10,270 bases of DNA from Desulfocapsa sulfexigens (GTDB taxonomy: Bacteria > Desulfobacterota > Desulfobulbia > Desulfobulbales > Desulfocapsaceae): contig DQVD01000431.1 in the NCBI GenBank assembly GCA_015661935.1, forward strand, positions 1 through 10,270, in the 5' to 3' direction. The position numbers were made by a program, and so were the translations under genes. The stretch's first letter is position 1. Each line of letters starts with the position of its first letter. The notes under the pieces are model-generated. The model was not told the DNA's origin, made no database searches, and worked only from the letters and a program-made list of their open reading frames with translations. Shown here piece after piece: positions 1 through 6,071 of the stretch.

Positions 1-119
1 CCATATGTCTGATATTGCGAGAATTATTTTTTGACAATTCTGAAGAGTTTGGGCAAAAGGGCATTCTCGGACAGCCTCCTAGCTCCCTAATACTCTTGAG
101 TATATACACTGCCCTCTAT

Positions 120-150
120 TTGAGCAATAGTGATTTCCTCACCATATTAT
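120..150 (+). promoter_or_regulatory. Possible sigma-70-like promoter for the thioredoxin gene
   Basis: TTGAGC at 120-125 could be a -35 box (4 of 6 matches to consensus). It is followed by CATATT at 143-148 (17-bp spacer) or TATTAT at 145-150 (19-bp spacer). The first 243 bases hold no recognisable gene, so a promoter for the gene at 244 is expected here. A perfect TTGACA at 153-158 lies closer to the gene but has no good -10 at the right distance. This is a weak prediction from pattern alone. Confidence 0.25.
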
Positions 151-243
151 ACTTGACAGCCCTTGGATTCATTCGCATTTTTACATAGAAGTTGCGAATG
201 TAGTAATTCAAACCTGCAATTACATACCGTGAAGGAGACGCCC

Positions 244-684
244 ATGACCAGCATCATTATTACCTGCCCATCCTGTGGGACAAAAAATAGAATCCCCGCT
301 GCCAAGCAGCATCTTTCCCCTAAATGCGGTAAATGCTCCAAACAACTTAATCCTGCATCTCAGGCAATCCCTGTGGAACTTGACGACTTTGATTTCCAAT
401 CATTTATCGAAGATTCCACCTTGCCGGTTATGGTAGATTTTTACTCAAACACATGTGGCCCATGCAAAGCAATAGCCCCTCTTATCAATCATCTTGCAAA
501 AGAGTATCATGGCAAGGTCATCATTGCCAAACTCAACACCGGGGACAACCCGGGAACTTCCATGCATTATAAGATTCGCGGTGTCCCAAGCCTTTTCTTT
601 TTTAAGAAGGGCCAGGTTGTTGATCAGATTGTTGGCGCTCCCCCGGAAGGTCAGCTCAGGCAAAAACTGGATAGTATGTACTGA
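244..684 (+). CDS. trxC: Thioredoxin-2-like protein with N-terminal zinc ribbon
   Basis: Cytoplasmic dithiol-disulfide oxidoreductase of the thioredoxin 2 type, 146 residues (E. coli TrxC has 139). The N-terminus has a zinc ribbon with two CxxC pairs, C8/C11 and C28/C31. A thioredoxin fold follows from about residue 45, with the redox pair C71-G-P-C74 and the cis-proline loop G113-V-P115-S. The tryptophan that normally precedes the first active cysteine (WCGPC) is replaced by threonine (YSNTCGPC), which may shift the redox potential or partner choice. The start at 244 is preferred because GAAGGAGA at 231-238 is a strong ribosome binding site and the protein begins directly with the zinc ribbon. 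An in-frame TTG at 163 would add 27 residues unlike the family. It is the first gene of a plus-strand run, but a 110-bp gap separates it from the next gene. Family assignment is secure; the exact symbol is less so because of the variant active site. Confidence 0.9.
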   Translation: MTSIIITCPSCGTKNRIPAAKQHLSPKCGKCSKQLNPASQAIPVELDDFDFQSFIEDSTLPVMVDFYSNTCGPCKAIAPLINHLAKEYHGKVIIAKLNTGDNPGTSMHYKIRGVPSLFFFKKGQVVDQIVGAPPEGQLRQKLDSMY

Positions 685-749
685 GATAGAAATCATCTGT
701 AATCAGTATGTTTTTCCTAATGTTTTTTTATCTTCCATCCGATACAGCA

Positions 750-777
750 GTGTCACTAATGATGGAAAATGTATAAT
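750..777 (+). promoter_or_regulatory. Possible promoter for the lipoprotein pair
   Basis: A perfect TATAAT lies at 772-777, with GTGTCA at 750-755 (4 of 6 matches to TTGACA) 16 bp upstream. Transcription from here would start only about 10 bases before the ATG at 795, leaving a very short leader that just includes AGG at 784-786. The -10 match is good; the -35 and the short leader make it tentative. Confidence 0.3.
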
Positions 778-794
778 AAACACAGGTAAACATA

Positions 795-1520
795 ATGCGT
801 GCAGTTCTTATCATCATCATCCTCCTGCTTTTTTTCACCAGCTGTTCACGAATTCCTCAACCGGCAACTTATGCTTTTTCAGAACAGCAAAAAATGCAGG
901 CCGCACACCACTGGGATGTATTGGCCAGTGACGTGGCAAATCAGATCAATAATCAATTGATTATAAATGATTATATCGACAGGGCAGTCCATGTAAAAAC
1001 CACCTGTGGCACAGATGCCACCCCTTGTAAACAACAGGAAACAACACAATTTAACGAAGCATTTCGTGATCTGCTGATCACAAGACTTGTGAACTTTGGT
1101 GTCCCCACAAGCATTGAGAAAAAAGTAGCTGATATTGAAGTAAACTACAAGGTGCAGGTTATTTATCACGCAAGCACACGCTATACACCGGCTCCCGGAA
1201 CACTGACTGCACTCACTGCCGTGGTATCAGTAATGCGCAATGCCTCCTCAACCATAGAGCTCTTAGCCATGGCCGCAGGACTCGACATTGCCAATGCCAC
1301 ATCTCCCATTAACGGCCATTACGAGGTCATTATTACAACGTCCATGGTAACCGATGAAAAATATCTGTTCAGAACCTCTGATATTTATTACATTAACGAT
1401 CCTGATTTCTGGCAATATCAAAATGCCCCAACAGGAAAAACTATTCAGCTGGTCTCAGCTAAGGAACGGGGACGAAATAACTTCCCCATCTATGCAATCT
1501 CAGCTTCAGGCCATCTTTGA
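795..1520 (+). CDS. Uncharacterised lipoprotein upstream of a FlgO-domain lipoprotein
   Basis: A 241-residue protein with a lipoprotein signal peptide: M-R at the N-terminus, a run of I/L/F at residues 4-14, then the lipobox FTS-C with acylated Cys17. Lys or Arg is absent just after the cysteine, so outer-membrane sorting is plausible. The mature part has a soluble region and a hydrophobic Ala/Thr-rich stretch around 135-168 (GTLTALTAVVSV, then LLAMAAGLDIANA). I recognise the general look of a lipoprotein often paired with FlgO-domain proteins in anaerobic Proteobacteria-like genomes, but I cannot name a characterised function. Residues 223-241 are encoded inside an inverted-repeat element (1463-1564), so the C-terminus is probably not ancestral. 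A weak AGG at 784-786 precedes the ATG. Translation ends 65 bp before the next start, so the two genes are probably co-transcribed. Confidence 0.8.
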   Translation: MRAVLIIIILLLFFTSCSRIPQPATYAFSEQQKMQAAHHWDVLASDVANQINNQLIINDYIDRAVHVKTTCGTDATPCKQQETTQFNEAFRDLLITRLVNFGVPTSIEKKVADIEVNYKVQVIYHASTRYTPAPGTLTALTAVVSVMRNASSTIELLAMAAGLDIANATSPINGHYEVIITTSMVTDEKYLFRTSDIYYINDPDFWQYQNAPTGKTIQLVSAKERGRNNFPIYAISASGHL

Positions 1521-1564
1521 TTGATATGAGCGCCTACATGAGGAAATTATTTCGTCCCCGTTCC
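1463..1564. repeat. REPIN/MITE-like inverted-repeat element, 23-bp arms
   Basis: The left arm (1463-1485) begins with GGAACGGGGACGAAATAA. The right arm (1542-1564) is its reverse complement at 22 of 23 positions, with 18 consecutive perfect pairs and a single C/A mismatch (1481 against 1546). The 56-nt centre (1486-1541) shows no further obvious hairpin. The left arm lies inside the upstream lipoprotein ORF, the centre contains its stop codon, and the right arm ends 21 bp before the FlgO-domain start. Paired inverted GC-rich arms about 100 bp apart end to end fit a REP doublet (REPIN) or a small MITE; that classification is inference. No transposase is in the window. Confidence 0.7.
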
Positions 1565-1585
1565 CAACTAATAATGTATTCTACC

Positions 1586-2209
1586 ATGAAATTTATCGGT
1601 CGCTTTGTACTTTTTATTACCATTACTTTCCTGCTTTGCAGCTGTTCAAATTTCAATTGTTCCCGCCTTGAAAATCTCCTTGGCGGCGATATCAACCTGA
1701 TCAGCCTTGGCAATAAAATAGCAGACGATCTCACGCGAAGTGCCATGCCCCCGCTCAGGCCAAGACATCCGGAAGAAGCCATTCTCACATCCACTTTCGT
1801 CAATATTCATAATTTAGAACAAACTTCCCGGATGGGCAGGCTGCTTCAGAGCCATGCCGGAACACGCCTTGTGCAACTTGGCTATTCAGTAAAAGAGGTA
1901 AATCTTCGCAACACCATGAAAATAGACCCTCGGGATGGTGAAAAGATACTCTCCAGAGATCTTTCCCAGATCAGTCCGGATCAGGCTGTTCAGGCAATTT
2001 TGGTTGGAACATATTCTGTTAATAAACGTACACTATATATCACCGCCAAATTGATTAATCCGGTTAATAGAAATATCATTTCAGCCCAGAGTTATCACCT
2101 CTGCATGGATGACAATCTCCTTGCAATGTTTGGCCTGCAGCGAAAACGTACGGATTCAAGCAATGTTGCTCCCCCTTCCGGGTCGCTTCTTGATGAAATA
2201 TTTTTCTGA
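1586..2209 (+). CDS. FlgO-domain outer-membrane-type lipoprotein
   Basis: A 207-residue protein. The signal peptide starts M-K, has a hydrophobic core at residues 6-17 and a lipobox LCS-C with Cys20. A FlgO domain spans about residues 38-175. Recognisable segments are the N-terminal helix (LGNKIADDLTRSA), the strand ILTSTFVNIHNLEQTSRMGR (66-85), ILSRDLSQI (121-129), the strand AILVGTYSV (137-145) and the final AKLINPVNRNIISAQSY. FlgO was defined in Vibrio as a flagellum-associated outer-membrane protein, but the domain is also found in lipoproteins outside flagellar clusters. No flagellar gene is visible here, so I infer an envelope role only. ATG 1586 is chosen because it gives a standard lipoprotein signal. 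Upstream in-frame starts (TTG 1517, ATG 1526, ATG 1538) lie in the inverted-repeat element. No Shine-Dalgarno precedes 1586. The 3' end overlaps the next broken gene by 17 bp. Confidence 0.85.
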   Translation: MKFIGRFVLFITITFLLCSCSNFNCSRLENLLGGDINLISLGNKIADDLTRSAMPPLRPRHPEEAILTSTFVNIHNLEQTSRMGRLLQSHAGTRLVQLGYSVKEVNLRNTMKIDPRDGEKILSRDLSQISPDQAVQAILVGTYSVNKRTLYITAKLINPVNRNIISAQSYHLCMDDNLLAMFGLQRKRTDSSNVAPPSGSLLDEIFF

Positions 2210-2631
2210 TAGCCTGGCAATCTTTCCTGTTATGGCCCTTGTCAATATTACCACAATTCTTGCCGACACTCAGCGGATACTAAAAAAAATCAAGCCACCC
2301 GGATGCATCGAACTCCTCTCCGATAAACGAAATCGTGGTATCGCAATTATTAAAAGAGAAGAACAGCTCTTAGTGCCTTACAGAACAATTTCTTGTTTTT
2401 TGCAAAGAAATTTTCCGATAAGGCACTTATCCAGTTAACTTCTTTTCTTCCTGAACAGGGCTCAAAATACAAGAACATGGGTATAAGGAACAGGAAGTTG
2501 TGATCTCTCCTGAGAAATTGGCCAAAGAACTGACAAGCATGGTAAAGCGGGAATTTCCAAGAAGCAGGAAAGTTCGACTAATCAAACTCAACGATCCAAA
2601 AGAACTGGATCGTATTCACCAGAAAATTTAA
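2193..2631 (+). pseudogene. Frameshifted gene of unknown function (two -1 shifts)
   Basis: Three adjacent stretches in three frames together read like one protein of about 145 residues. Frame A (from ATG 2193, or ATG 2232) gives a Lys/Arg-rich stretch, LADTQRILKKIKPPGCIELL and onward to about 2395. Frame B (about 2396-2480) gives FFAKKFSDKALIQLTSFLPE. Frame C (about 2479-2631) gives VVISPEKLAKELTSMVKREF and ends in TAA at 2629-2631, two bases before the next gene. Each junction needs a -1 shift. The first coincides with a six-T run that forms a T TTT TTG heptamer in the correct phase; the second falls at or before the GGG at 2479-2481. Frame A alone stops at 2436-2438, and frame B at 2501-2503. 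I do not recognise the family. Either this is a decayed gene, or the homopolymer lengths are sequencing errors, or (less likely, as two shifts are needed) it is recoded. Confidence 0.6.
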
Positions 2632-2633
2632 CA

Positions 2634-2864
2634 ATGCTTACTATTCACTGTGCTGCCTGTAGAAAGAAACTATGGCGATATGATAAAATCGGACCTGGTG
2701 AAGTGCTCCGCTGCCATAAAGATAGAATCAAAAAAATGTATTACTCACAGATGCATGAACATAAGATTCAATGCCCCTGCGGGAAAAACATTGGAATAGA
2801 TAAGGGAAGCTTTTATAAGATGATCACAAAAGCCTTTACATATAAAGGGACAAAACGCAATTAA
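2634..2864 (+). CDS. Small zinc-ribbon protein, conserved hypothetical
   Basis: A 76-residue soluble protein with five cysteines, C6-x2-C9, C27 and C47-x-C49, spaced as a zinc-ribbon-like metal site. The flanking motifs (KIGPGEVLRCHKDRI, CPCGKNIGIDKG and the C-terminal KAFTYKGTK) match my memory of a small family common in anaerobic bacteria, with no established function. It has no signal peptide and no membrane segment. The ATG lies two bases after the stop of the broken gene upstream and has no Shine-Dalgarno of its own, so translation was probably coupled to that gene. If the upstream frameshifts are real, expression may be reduced. A nucleic-acid or protein-binding role is only a guess from the fold type. 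Confidence 0.75.
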   Translation: MLTIHCAACRKKLWRYDKIGPGEVLRCHKDRIKKMYYSQMHEHKIQCPCGKNIGIDKGSFYKMITKAFTYKGTKRN

Positions 2865-2952
2865 ACTGCCTTTTCACTGGACTTTTCCTGTGTTTCCTGC
2901 TTTAAAAATATCATAAATTTATTTTTTTATTTAAAGTTTCTCATTCCTGCTC

Positions 2953-3954
2953 ATGCGATATTATTTTCTGACAATTCTGTTTCTTTTTTCCATTCTCTTT
3001 CCTGCAAATCTTCTCATGGCTTCGGGAAGTGCTATTCCCAGTAGTCACAAATCCCAGCTGGCCTACCAAAGAGTTGCCCCCAAACTCAACCGGGAAATGA
3101 AACGAATTGATGCCGCTCTTGGTGACCCGGTTTTTATCAGAATTTTCAAAAAAGAGCGGATACTGGAAGTCTGGCTCAAGCAGGGGCTCACTTACACAAG
3201 ATTCAAATCCTATTCCATCTGCCACCACTCAGGTGGCCTTGGGCCAAAACTAAGAGAAGGTGACAAACAGAGTCCCGAAGGCTTTTATACCGTGGAGGCA
3301 AGGCAGTTAAATCCAAATTCAGATTATCATCTCTCCTTCAACCTTGGATTTCCAAATGAATATGACAGGAGTTATAAACGTACCGGTTCTCTTTTAATGG
3401 TTCATGGCAGATGTTCCTCTGCTGGCTGTTTTGCCATGGCGGATTTTAGAATGGATGAAATTTATGTCATTGTGGAATCAGCCATGATTGCAGGACAACA
3501 TCAAATTCCTGTGCATATATTCCCTTTTAAGATGACAAAGGGTAACATGGCAGCACATCGGAACTCAAAATGGATTAACTTCTGGAGCAACCTCAAGGAA
3601 GGGTATGACTATTTTGAGGGGCATCGTGCACCTCCACTTGTAACGGTTAAGGATAAACACTATCAATTCTCAGCTTTTCGTTCCTTTCTCTTTGGCGGGA
3701 ATCTTCCGGATGTAGCGCCAGAGTTCAGATACACAGGACTGAAGAAAAAACGTGAGCAGAGAGAGCTTGAAAAAAAACGTCTTGCAGCTGAACGACTTAC
3801 CGCAAAGCGACTTGCTGAAAAACGAATCGCTGAGCAACTACGCAGAGAGAAGCGACACAAAGAAAAAAAGGAAAGGAAGAAACAACCACTTTATGTTACA
3901 AAAACTACTCGACCTAAGTCTTCTCCTCCAGACCTTTTAGGTTATGGAGACTGA
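2953..3954 (+). CDS. Periplasmic L,D-transpeptidase-family protein (YafK/DpaA type) with basic helical tail
   Basis: A 333-residue protein with an N-terminal signal peptide (about residues 1-24, MRYYF then a Leu/Phe/Ile core, ending near LLMASG). The YkuD/L,D-transpeptidase-type domain covers about 57-195. It shows FIRIFKKERILEVWL at the start, then SPEGFY (107-112) and the catalytic signature V150-H-G-R-C-S-S-A-G-C159-F, with Cys159 as nucleophile and His151 beside it. E. coli YafK (DpaA) of this subfamily removes Braun lipoprotein from peptidoglycan, so a peptidoglycan-editing role is the best inference. Residues 264-312 form a Lys/Arg/Glu/Ala-rich tail with repeated RLAxxR-like units, predicted to be a charged helix and absent from the shorter E. 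coli protein. No Shine-Dalgarno is visible; the 88-bp leader is very T-rich. The last 41 bp overlap the convergent regulator gene. Confidence 0.85.
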   Translation: MRYYFLTILFLFSILFPANLLMASGSAIPSSHKSQLAYQRVAPKLNREMKRIDAALGDPVFIRIFKKERILEVWLKQGLTYTRFKSYSICHHSGGLGPKLREGDKQSPEGFYTVEARQLNPNSDYHLSFNLGFPNEYDRSYKRTGSLLMVHGRCSSAGCFAMADFRMDEIYVIVESAMIAGQHQIPVHIFPFKMTKGNMAAHRNSKWINFWSNLKEGYDYFEGHRAPPLVTVKDKHYQFSAFRSFLFGGNLPDVAPEFRYTGLKKKREQRELEKKRLAAERLTAKRLAEKRIAEQLRREKRHKEKKERKKQPLYVTKTTRPKSSPPDLLGYGD

Positions 3955-4573
3955 TATTTTTTCCTTCCACACGGATTAAACCTTCATCACTCATCCTGGC
4001 AAATATTCTGGACAATGTCTCGGGGATTGTGCCAAGCAGACTAGCCAGCTGTCCTTTTGATATCTGTAGTTCCACTCTATCAGTATTCCCCTGCTCTTCA
4101 GCAAGGTACAACAGATAACCGGCCAGCCGTTCGGGCACCTCTTTTAACGAAAGATCCTCGATTTGAGTGGCAAACCGCCGCAATCGCATGGAGAGCACAG
4201 CCAGCATATTCATAACAAGTGATGGCATGGTATATACAAGTTCGACAAAATCTTTCCGCGGGAAAAATATCAGGCTCGTTTTTTCAAGAGCAGTTGCATT
4301 TGCTGGAAAGGGCTGATCGTGAAAGACAGGAACTTCACCAAAAGGTTCACCGGATCCAAAGATATGCAGTATCTGTTCTTTTCCGGAAAGAGACATTTTA
4401 AATATCTTCACTTTTCCGGTTTCCACCATATAAAAACCGGTTCCGGGATCACCTTCAAAAAAGATGGTCTCGCCGCGTTTATACTCTTTTCTGGTTGCTA
4501 TTTTTTCTATTTCATCAAGATGCTCTGGCGACAAGCCACCAAAGAGTTCACTTGTTGCAATAACCTGACGCAT
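3914..4573 (-). CDS. Crp/Fnr-family transcriptional regulator (DNR/HcpR-like)
   Basis: A 219-residue cytoplasmic regulator. An N-terminal cyclic-nucleotide-binding-type beta roll (about 10-110) contains GETIFFEGDPGTGFYMVETG (34-53) and the FGE turn (78-80). A long dimer helix (about 112-142) follows, then a winged helix-turn-helix (about 150-210). The recognition helix carries I183-P-E185-T-L-S188-R189, the E..SR pattern of FNR, which reads TTGAT-type half sites. There is no cysteine, so no FNR-type Fe-S cluster. The Arg-Ser/Thr pair that binds cAMP phosphate in CRP is not evident after FGE. This points to the DNR/HcpR branch (haem- or NO-responsive regulators of nitrosative stress or anaerobic respiration), but ligand and targets are inference. 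AGGGG at 4582-4586 is a ribosome binding site 8 bases before the ATG. It diverges from dinB and overlaps the transpeptidase gene at its 3' end. Confidence 0.88.
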   Translation of the reverse strand: MRQVIATSELFGGLSPEHLDEIEKIATRKEYKRGETIFFEGDPGTGFYMVETGKVKIFKMSLSGKEQILHIFGSGEPFGEVPVFHDQPFPANATALEKTSLIFFPRKDFVELVYTMPSLVMNMLAVLSMRLRRFATQIEDLSLKEVPERLAGYLLYLAEEQGNTDRVELQISKGQLASLLGTIPETLSRIFARMSDEGLIRVEGKNISLHNLKGLEEKT

Positions 4574-4607
4574 TCACATTACCCCTAAAGTTATACCCGT
4601 TGTACAC

Positions 4608-4636
4608 TGGACAAGGCTCATACTATAGCATAGTAT
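4608..4636 (+). promoter_or_regulatory. Candidate dinB promoter with overlapping palindromic operator
   Basis: TGGACA (4608-4613, 5 of 6 to TTGACA) and TAGTAT (4631-4636, 4 of 6 to TATAAT) are spaced by 17 bp. ATACTATAGCATAGTAT (4620-4636) is a perfect 7-bp inverted repeat around AGC. It covers most of the spacer and the whole -10 box, a typical repressor position. It does not match E. coli-type LexA (CTGT-N8-ACAG), Bacillus-type LexA (GAAC-N4-GTTC) or FNR/CRP sites. The binder is unknown; a lineage-specific LexA or the divergent regulator are candidates. Confidence 0.4.
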
Positions 4637-4683
4637 ACTTGACGATATCACCTTCTTTTTACCTGAAACACCAAACAGTTCAC

Positions 4684-5763
4684 ATGACAGAACAGCGATA
4701 CATCCTCCACATTGATATGGATGCTTTTTTTGCATCGGTGGAACAGATGGACAACCCAAAACTTGGCGGACGACCATTGATTGTAGGTGGTAATCCTGAA
4801 GGGCGCGGGGTAGTGGCAGCATGTTCCTATGAAGCGAGAAAATTCGGAATCCATTCCGCCATGTCAGCAGCAAAGGCCATACAGCACTGTCCACACGCCC
4901 TCTTTGTTCGTCCCAGAATGGATCGTTACAAGGAAGTTTCCATGCAGATAATGGAAATTTTCAGGAGCTGTTCCCCGGTAATTGAGCCACTCTCTGTGGA
5001 TGAAGCCTTCCTTGATATAACAAAAAACCACGAAACCATAAAAGAAGCAGCTAATACCGCAGAGCATATTCGCAGCCGTGTCTTTCATGAAGTTGGTCTT
5101 ACCTGTTCGGCGGGGGTTTCCTATAATAAATTTCTTGCAAAAGTTGCATCCGACATCAACAAACCCGATGGTTTAACTGTAATAACCACAGAGCAGGCAC
5201 CAGAGTTTCTGGCATCCCTGCCCATTGGAAGGTTTTATGGAGTTGGAAAAGTAACTGAAAAAAAGATGCACACCCTTGGTATCCGTATTGGACATGATCT
5301 GCTTCGGTTTGAAAAAGTGGAATTGATACGGTTCTTTGGGAAAGCTGGGGCCTTCTTTTATGATATCGTTCGTGGTGTTGATAATCGACCGGTAAAACCG
5401 GGAAGGGGAAGAAAATCCATCGGAACGGAAACCACCTTTCAAACAGACATTCTTGATCTTGACCAGATTATCGAAGTTACTCAGAATCTGGCCAGAAAAG
5501 TTGCGCACAGTCTCCAAAAAAAAGACTCCTGTGGGACCACGCTGACACTTAAAGTCAGGTATCATGATTTTAGCACTGTGACACGTTCTATCACCCTCTC
5601 AACTCCCTTTTCCACTCCAGAAGAAATCATGCAATATATGCCACAACTCCTTCACGCAACAGATGCCGGAAAAATCAAAATCCGTCTTCTGGGGATTACT
5701 GTTTCCAATCTCTCAAATCAATCTGAAAAAATACCTGTGCAAATGACGCTGCCCTTTTCCTGA
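4684..5763 (+). CDS. dinB: DNA polymerase IV (Y-family translesion polymerase)
   Basis: A 359-residue Y-family polymerase of normal length (E. coli DinB has 351). It bypasses damaged template bases with low fidelity. The palm carries the metal ligands Asp11 in ILHIDMDAFFASVEQ (7-21) and Asp106-Glu107 in LSVDEAFLD (103-111). Phe16 is at the steric-gate position that excludes ribonucleotides. The fingers motif (AACSYEARKFGIHSAM), the thumb helix-hairpin-helix around PIGRFYGVGK, and a little-finger domain from about residue 245 follow in order. The C-terminus ends QMTLPFS, a QxxLxF-like beta-clamp-binding peptide. ATG 4684 is chosen because it aligns with family N-termini; an in-frame TTG at 4600 would add 28 unrelated residues. 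No Shine-Dalgarno is evident. A palindrome on the probable promoter suggests repression, possibly by the DNA-damage response. Confidence 0.96.
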   Translation: MTEQRYILHIDMDAFFASVEQMDNPKLGGRPLIVGGNPEGRGVVAACSYEARKFGIHSAMSAAKAIQHCPHALFVRPRMDRYKEVSMQIMEIFRSCSPVIEPLSVDEAFLDITKNHETIKEAANTAEHIRSRVFHEVGLTCSAGVSYNKFLAKVASDINKPDGLTVITTEQAPEFLASLPIGRFYGVGKVTEKKMHTLGIRIGHDLLRFEKVELIRFFGKAGAFFYDIVRGVDNRPVKPGRGRKSIGTETTFQTDILDLDQIIEVTQNLARKVAHSLQKKDSCGTTLTLKVRYHDFSTVTRSITLSTPFSTPEEIMQYMPQLLHATDAGKIKIRLLGITVSNLSNQSEKIPVQMTLPFS

Positions 5764-5853
5764 TTTGTCGGATGGAGTCATAAAAAAGGTAACCGTTCAG
5801 CAGACATCAATATTTGCAGTACACCTGGTACTGTAGGCGTTTTCCAGTAGCTC

Positions 5854-5964
5854 AGTAAGCGTTTACCGATGCCTCATTTTCGTCCGTTTGGGACTGCGTA
5901 GCATATGCAGTTATATGTGAGCAGGCGCAAACGGACGGTAATGAGGTGCTGGTGAACGCTTACT
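5854..5964. repeat. 111-bp imperfect inverted repeat able to form one long hairpin
   Basis: The left arm 5854-5890 and the right arm 5928-5964 pair at 30 of 37 positions, with one further G-T pair. The perfect blocks are AGTAAGCGTT/AACGCTTACT, CCTCATT/AATGAGG and CGTCCGTTTG/CAAACGGACG. The mismatches cluster in three places. The 37-nt centre continues the hairpin with CTGC (5894-5897)/GCAG (5921-5924) and CATAT (5902-5906)/ATATG (5913-5917), leaving a 6-nt loop. It occupies the gap of just over 300 bases between dinB and sppA, which holds no gene. No T-run follows on the plus strand, so it is not a standard terminator. A degenerate MITE/REPIN or a structured RNA are the main options. Confidence 0.7.
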
Positions 5965-6071
5965 AAAAAAGAAGGTTTACTTCTTAGACACTGATTGCTA
6001 TTCTTTCCCATAACTATGCAACTTTTCACGTTTTCAATACAACACTTTAAACTTCAACACAAACACTCAAA

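Noticed and set aside
679..713. Possible terminator after the thioredoxin gene: TACTGA/TCAGTA arms followed by T residues
   Set aside because: Only a 6-bp AT-rich stem with an 18-nt loop, overlapping the stop codon; too weak to call.
1534..1803. Minus-strand ORF ending in a peptide like the one at the lipoprotein C-terminus
   Set aside because: The similarity is explained by the inverted repeat at 1463-1564; this strand is a shadow of the FlgO-domain gene.
2500..2631. Independent 43-residue gene starting at GTG 2500
   Set aside because: Upstream AAGGA could act as a ribosome binding site, but the reading continues smoothly from the previous frame, so it is better explained as the 3' part of the broken gene.
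4639..4651. FNR-type box in TTGACGATATCAC upstream of dinB
   Set aside because: The half sites are imperfect and separated by three bases instead of the required four.
5817..5833. Small hairpin CAGTAC-acctg-GTACTG downstream of dinB as a terminator
   Set aside because: A 6-bp stem without a following T-run; nothing else supports function.
5854..5964. Integron attC site
   Set aside because: Size and hairpin shape fit, but the ends lack the RYYYAAC and GTTRRRY core sites, and there is no cassette array or integrase.
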